Part shown: one piece after another, positions 5,199 to 5,367 of the stretch
Position numbering within the stretch: the stretch's first letter is position 1
How the letters are laid out: the number at the start of each line of letters is the position of its first letter
From: an uncultured Alistipes sp.
Lineage (GTDB): Bacteria > Bacteroidota > Bacteroidia > Bacteroidales > Rikenellaceae
Reading direction: 5' to 3'
Length of the DNA: 5,367 nucleotides
Assembly: GCA_900550375.1 (NCBI GenBank)
Contig: URRP01000056.1
Span: forward strand, 1-5,367
The notes under the pieces: generated by a model
Told to the model about the DNA's origin: nothing
Seen by the model: the letters and a program-made list of their open reading frames with translations, nothing else
The model's database searches: none
Program-made: the position numbers and the translations under genes

Positions 5199-5219
5199 GT
5201 TCTAACAATACGATAGAAC
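5199..5219 (+). other. boxB-like hairpin in the rRNA leader
   Basis: GTTCTA (5199-5204) pairs with TAGAAC (5214-5219) around a 9-nt loop. It lies 3 nt upstream of the boxA-like motif, the same boxB-then-boxA order found in E. coli rRNA leaders. The role in antitermination is by analogy. Confidence 0.6.
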
Positions 5220-5222
5220 GAC

Positions 5223-5233
5223 GTTCTTTGAAA
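5223..5233 (+). promoter_or_regulatory. boxA-like antitermination motif
   Basis: GTTCTTTGAAA closely follows the boxA consensus (GYTCTTTRANA), the RNA site bound by NusB/S10 to prevent premature termination of rRNA transcription. All three promoters lie upstream, so every rRNA transcript would carry it. It sits about 90 nt before mature 16S. Confidence 0.75.
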
Positions 5234-5251
5234 ATATTGAGCAGCTTAGTT

Positions 5252-5296
5252 TAATCCACTCTATATGAGTGATTTCAAACAATACCTTTGGGATTA
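5252..5296 (+). other. Structured 16S leader segment
   Basis: CACTC (5257-5261) pairs with GAGTG (5267-5271) around TATAT, and the outer TAATC (5252-5256) can pair with GATTA (5292-5296). This may take part in the precursor processing stem, but the partner region 3' of 16S lies outside the window. Confidence 0.4.
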
Positions 5297-5324
5297 GAGC
5301 GAAAGATTTAACAAAACATTTTAT

Positions 5325-5367
<43 letters not shown>

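Noticed and set aside
5033..5254. + strand open frame within the rRNA leader
   Set aside because: It runs across P2, P3 and the boxA motif and has low-complexity lysine/serine content, so it is not a credible gene.

Overview
The window looks like a chromosomal segment from a member of the Bacteroidetes, most likely Bacteroidales and possibly Alistipes-like. Three things point there. The promoters fit the Bacteroidetes pattern (-33 TTTG, -7 TAnnTTTG) with 19-21 bp spacers. The coding DNA is fairly GC-rich with AT-rich intergenic DNA and no clear Shine-Dalgarno sites. The right edge carries a 16S rRNA 5' end with GGATGAACGCTAGCGGC. The genus is inference from memory, not a search.

Left part (1-2344, + strand). 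A promoter with essentially no leader drives a two-gene unit: a PhnP-type metallo-beta-lactamase-fold hydrolase, then 4 nt later a classical short-chain dehydrogenase/reductase. A G9 tract and a terminator-like hairpin follow. Next is a DUF308/HdeD-like six-helix membrane protein whose stop codon lies inside a perfect 13-bp terminator hairpin.

Middle part (2352-4756, - strand). A four-gene operon is read leftwards: ABC ATPase, membrane permease, YtrA-type GntR regulator and a small single-anchor protein of unknown function. The genes overlap or nearly touch (8-nt overlap, 10-nt gap, 17-nt overlap). The operon has a clear promoter with a 9-bp-arm palindrome over its predicted transcription start, which suggests autoregulation by the GntR protein. 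It converges with the DUF308 gene on the shared terminator.

Right part (4757-5367, + strand). This is a ribosomal RNA operon leader, divergent from the ABC operon. It has three tandem promoters sharing TTTGGAA at -33, short hairpins after the second and third promoters, a boxB-like hairpin followed by a boxA-like motif, and the first ~43 nt of 16S rRNA, cut by the window end.

I see no defence system, mobile element, CRISPR array or tRNA. The points most worth following are the architecture of the rrn leader, the regulated ABC operon with its unknown 118-residue member, and a perfect 14-bp inverted repeat in the 3' end of that member.
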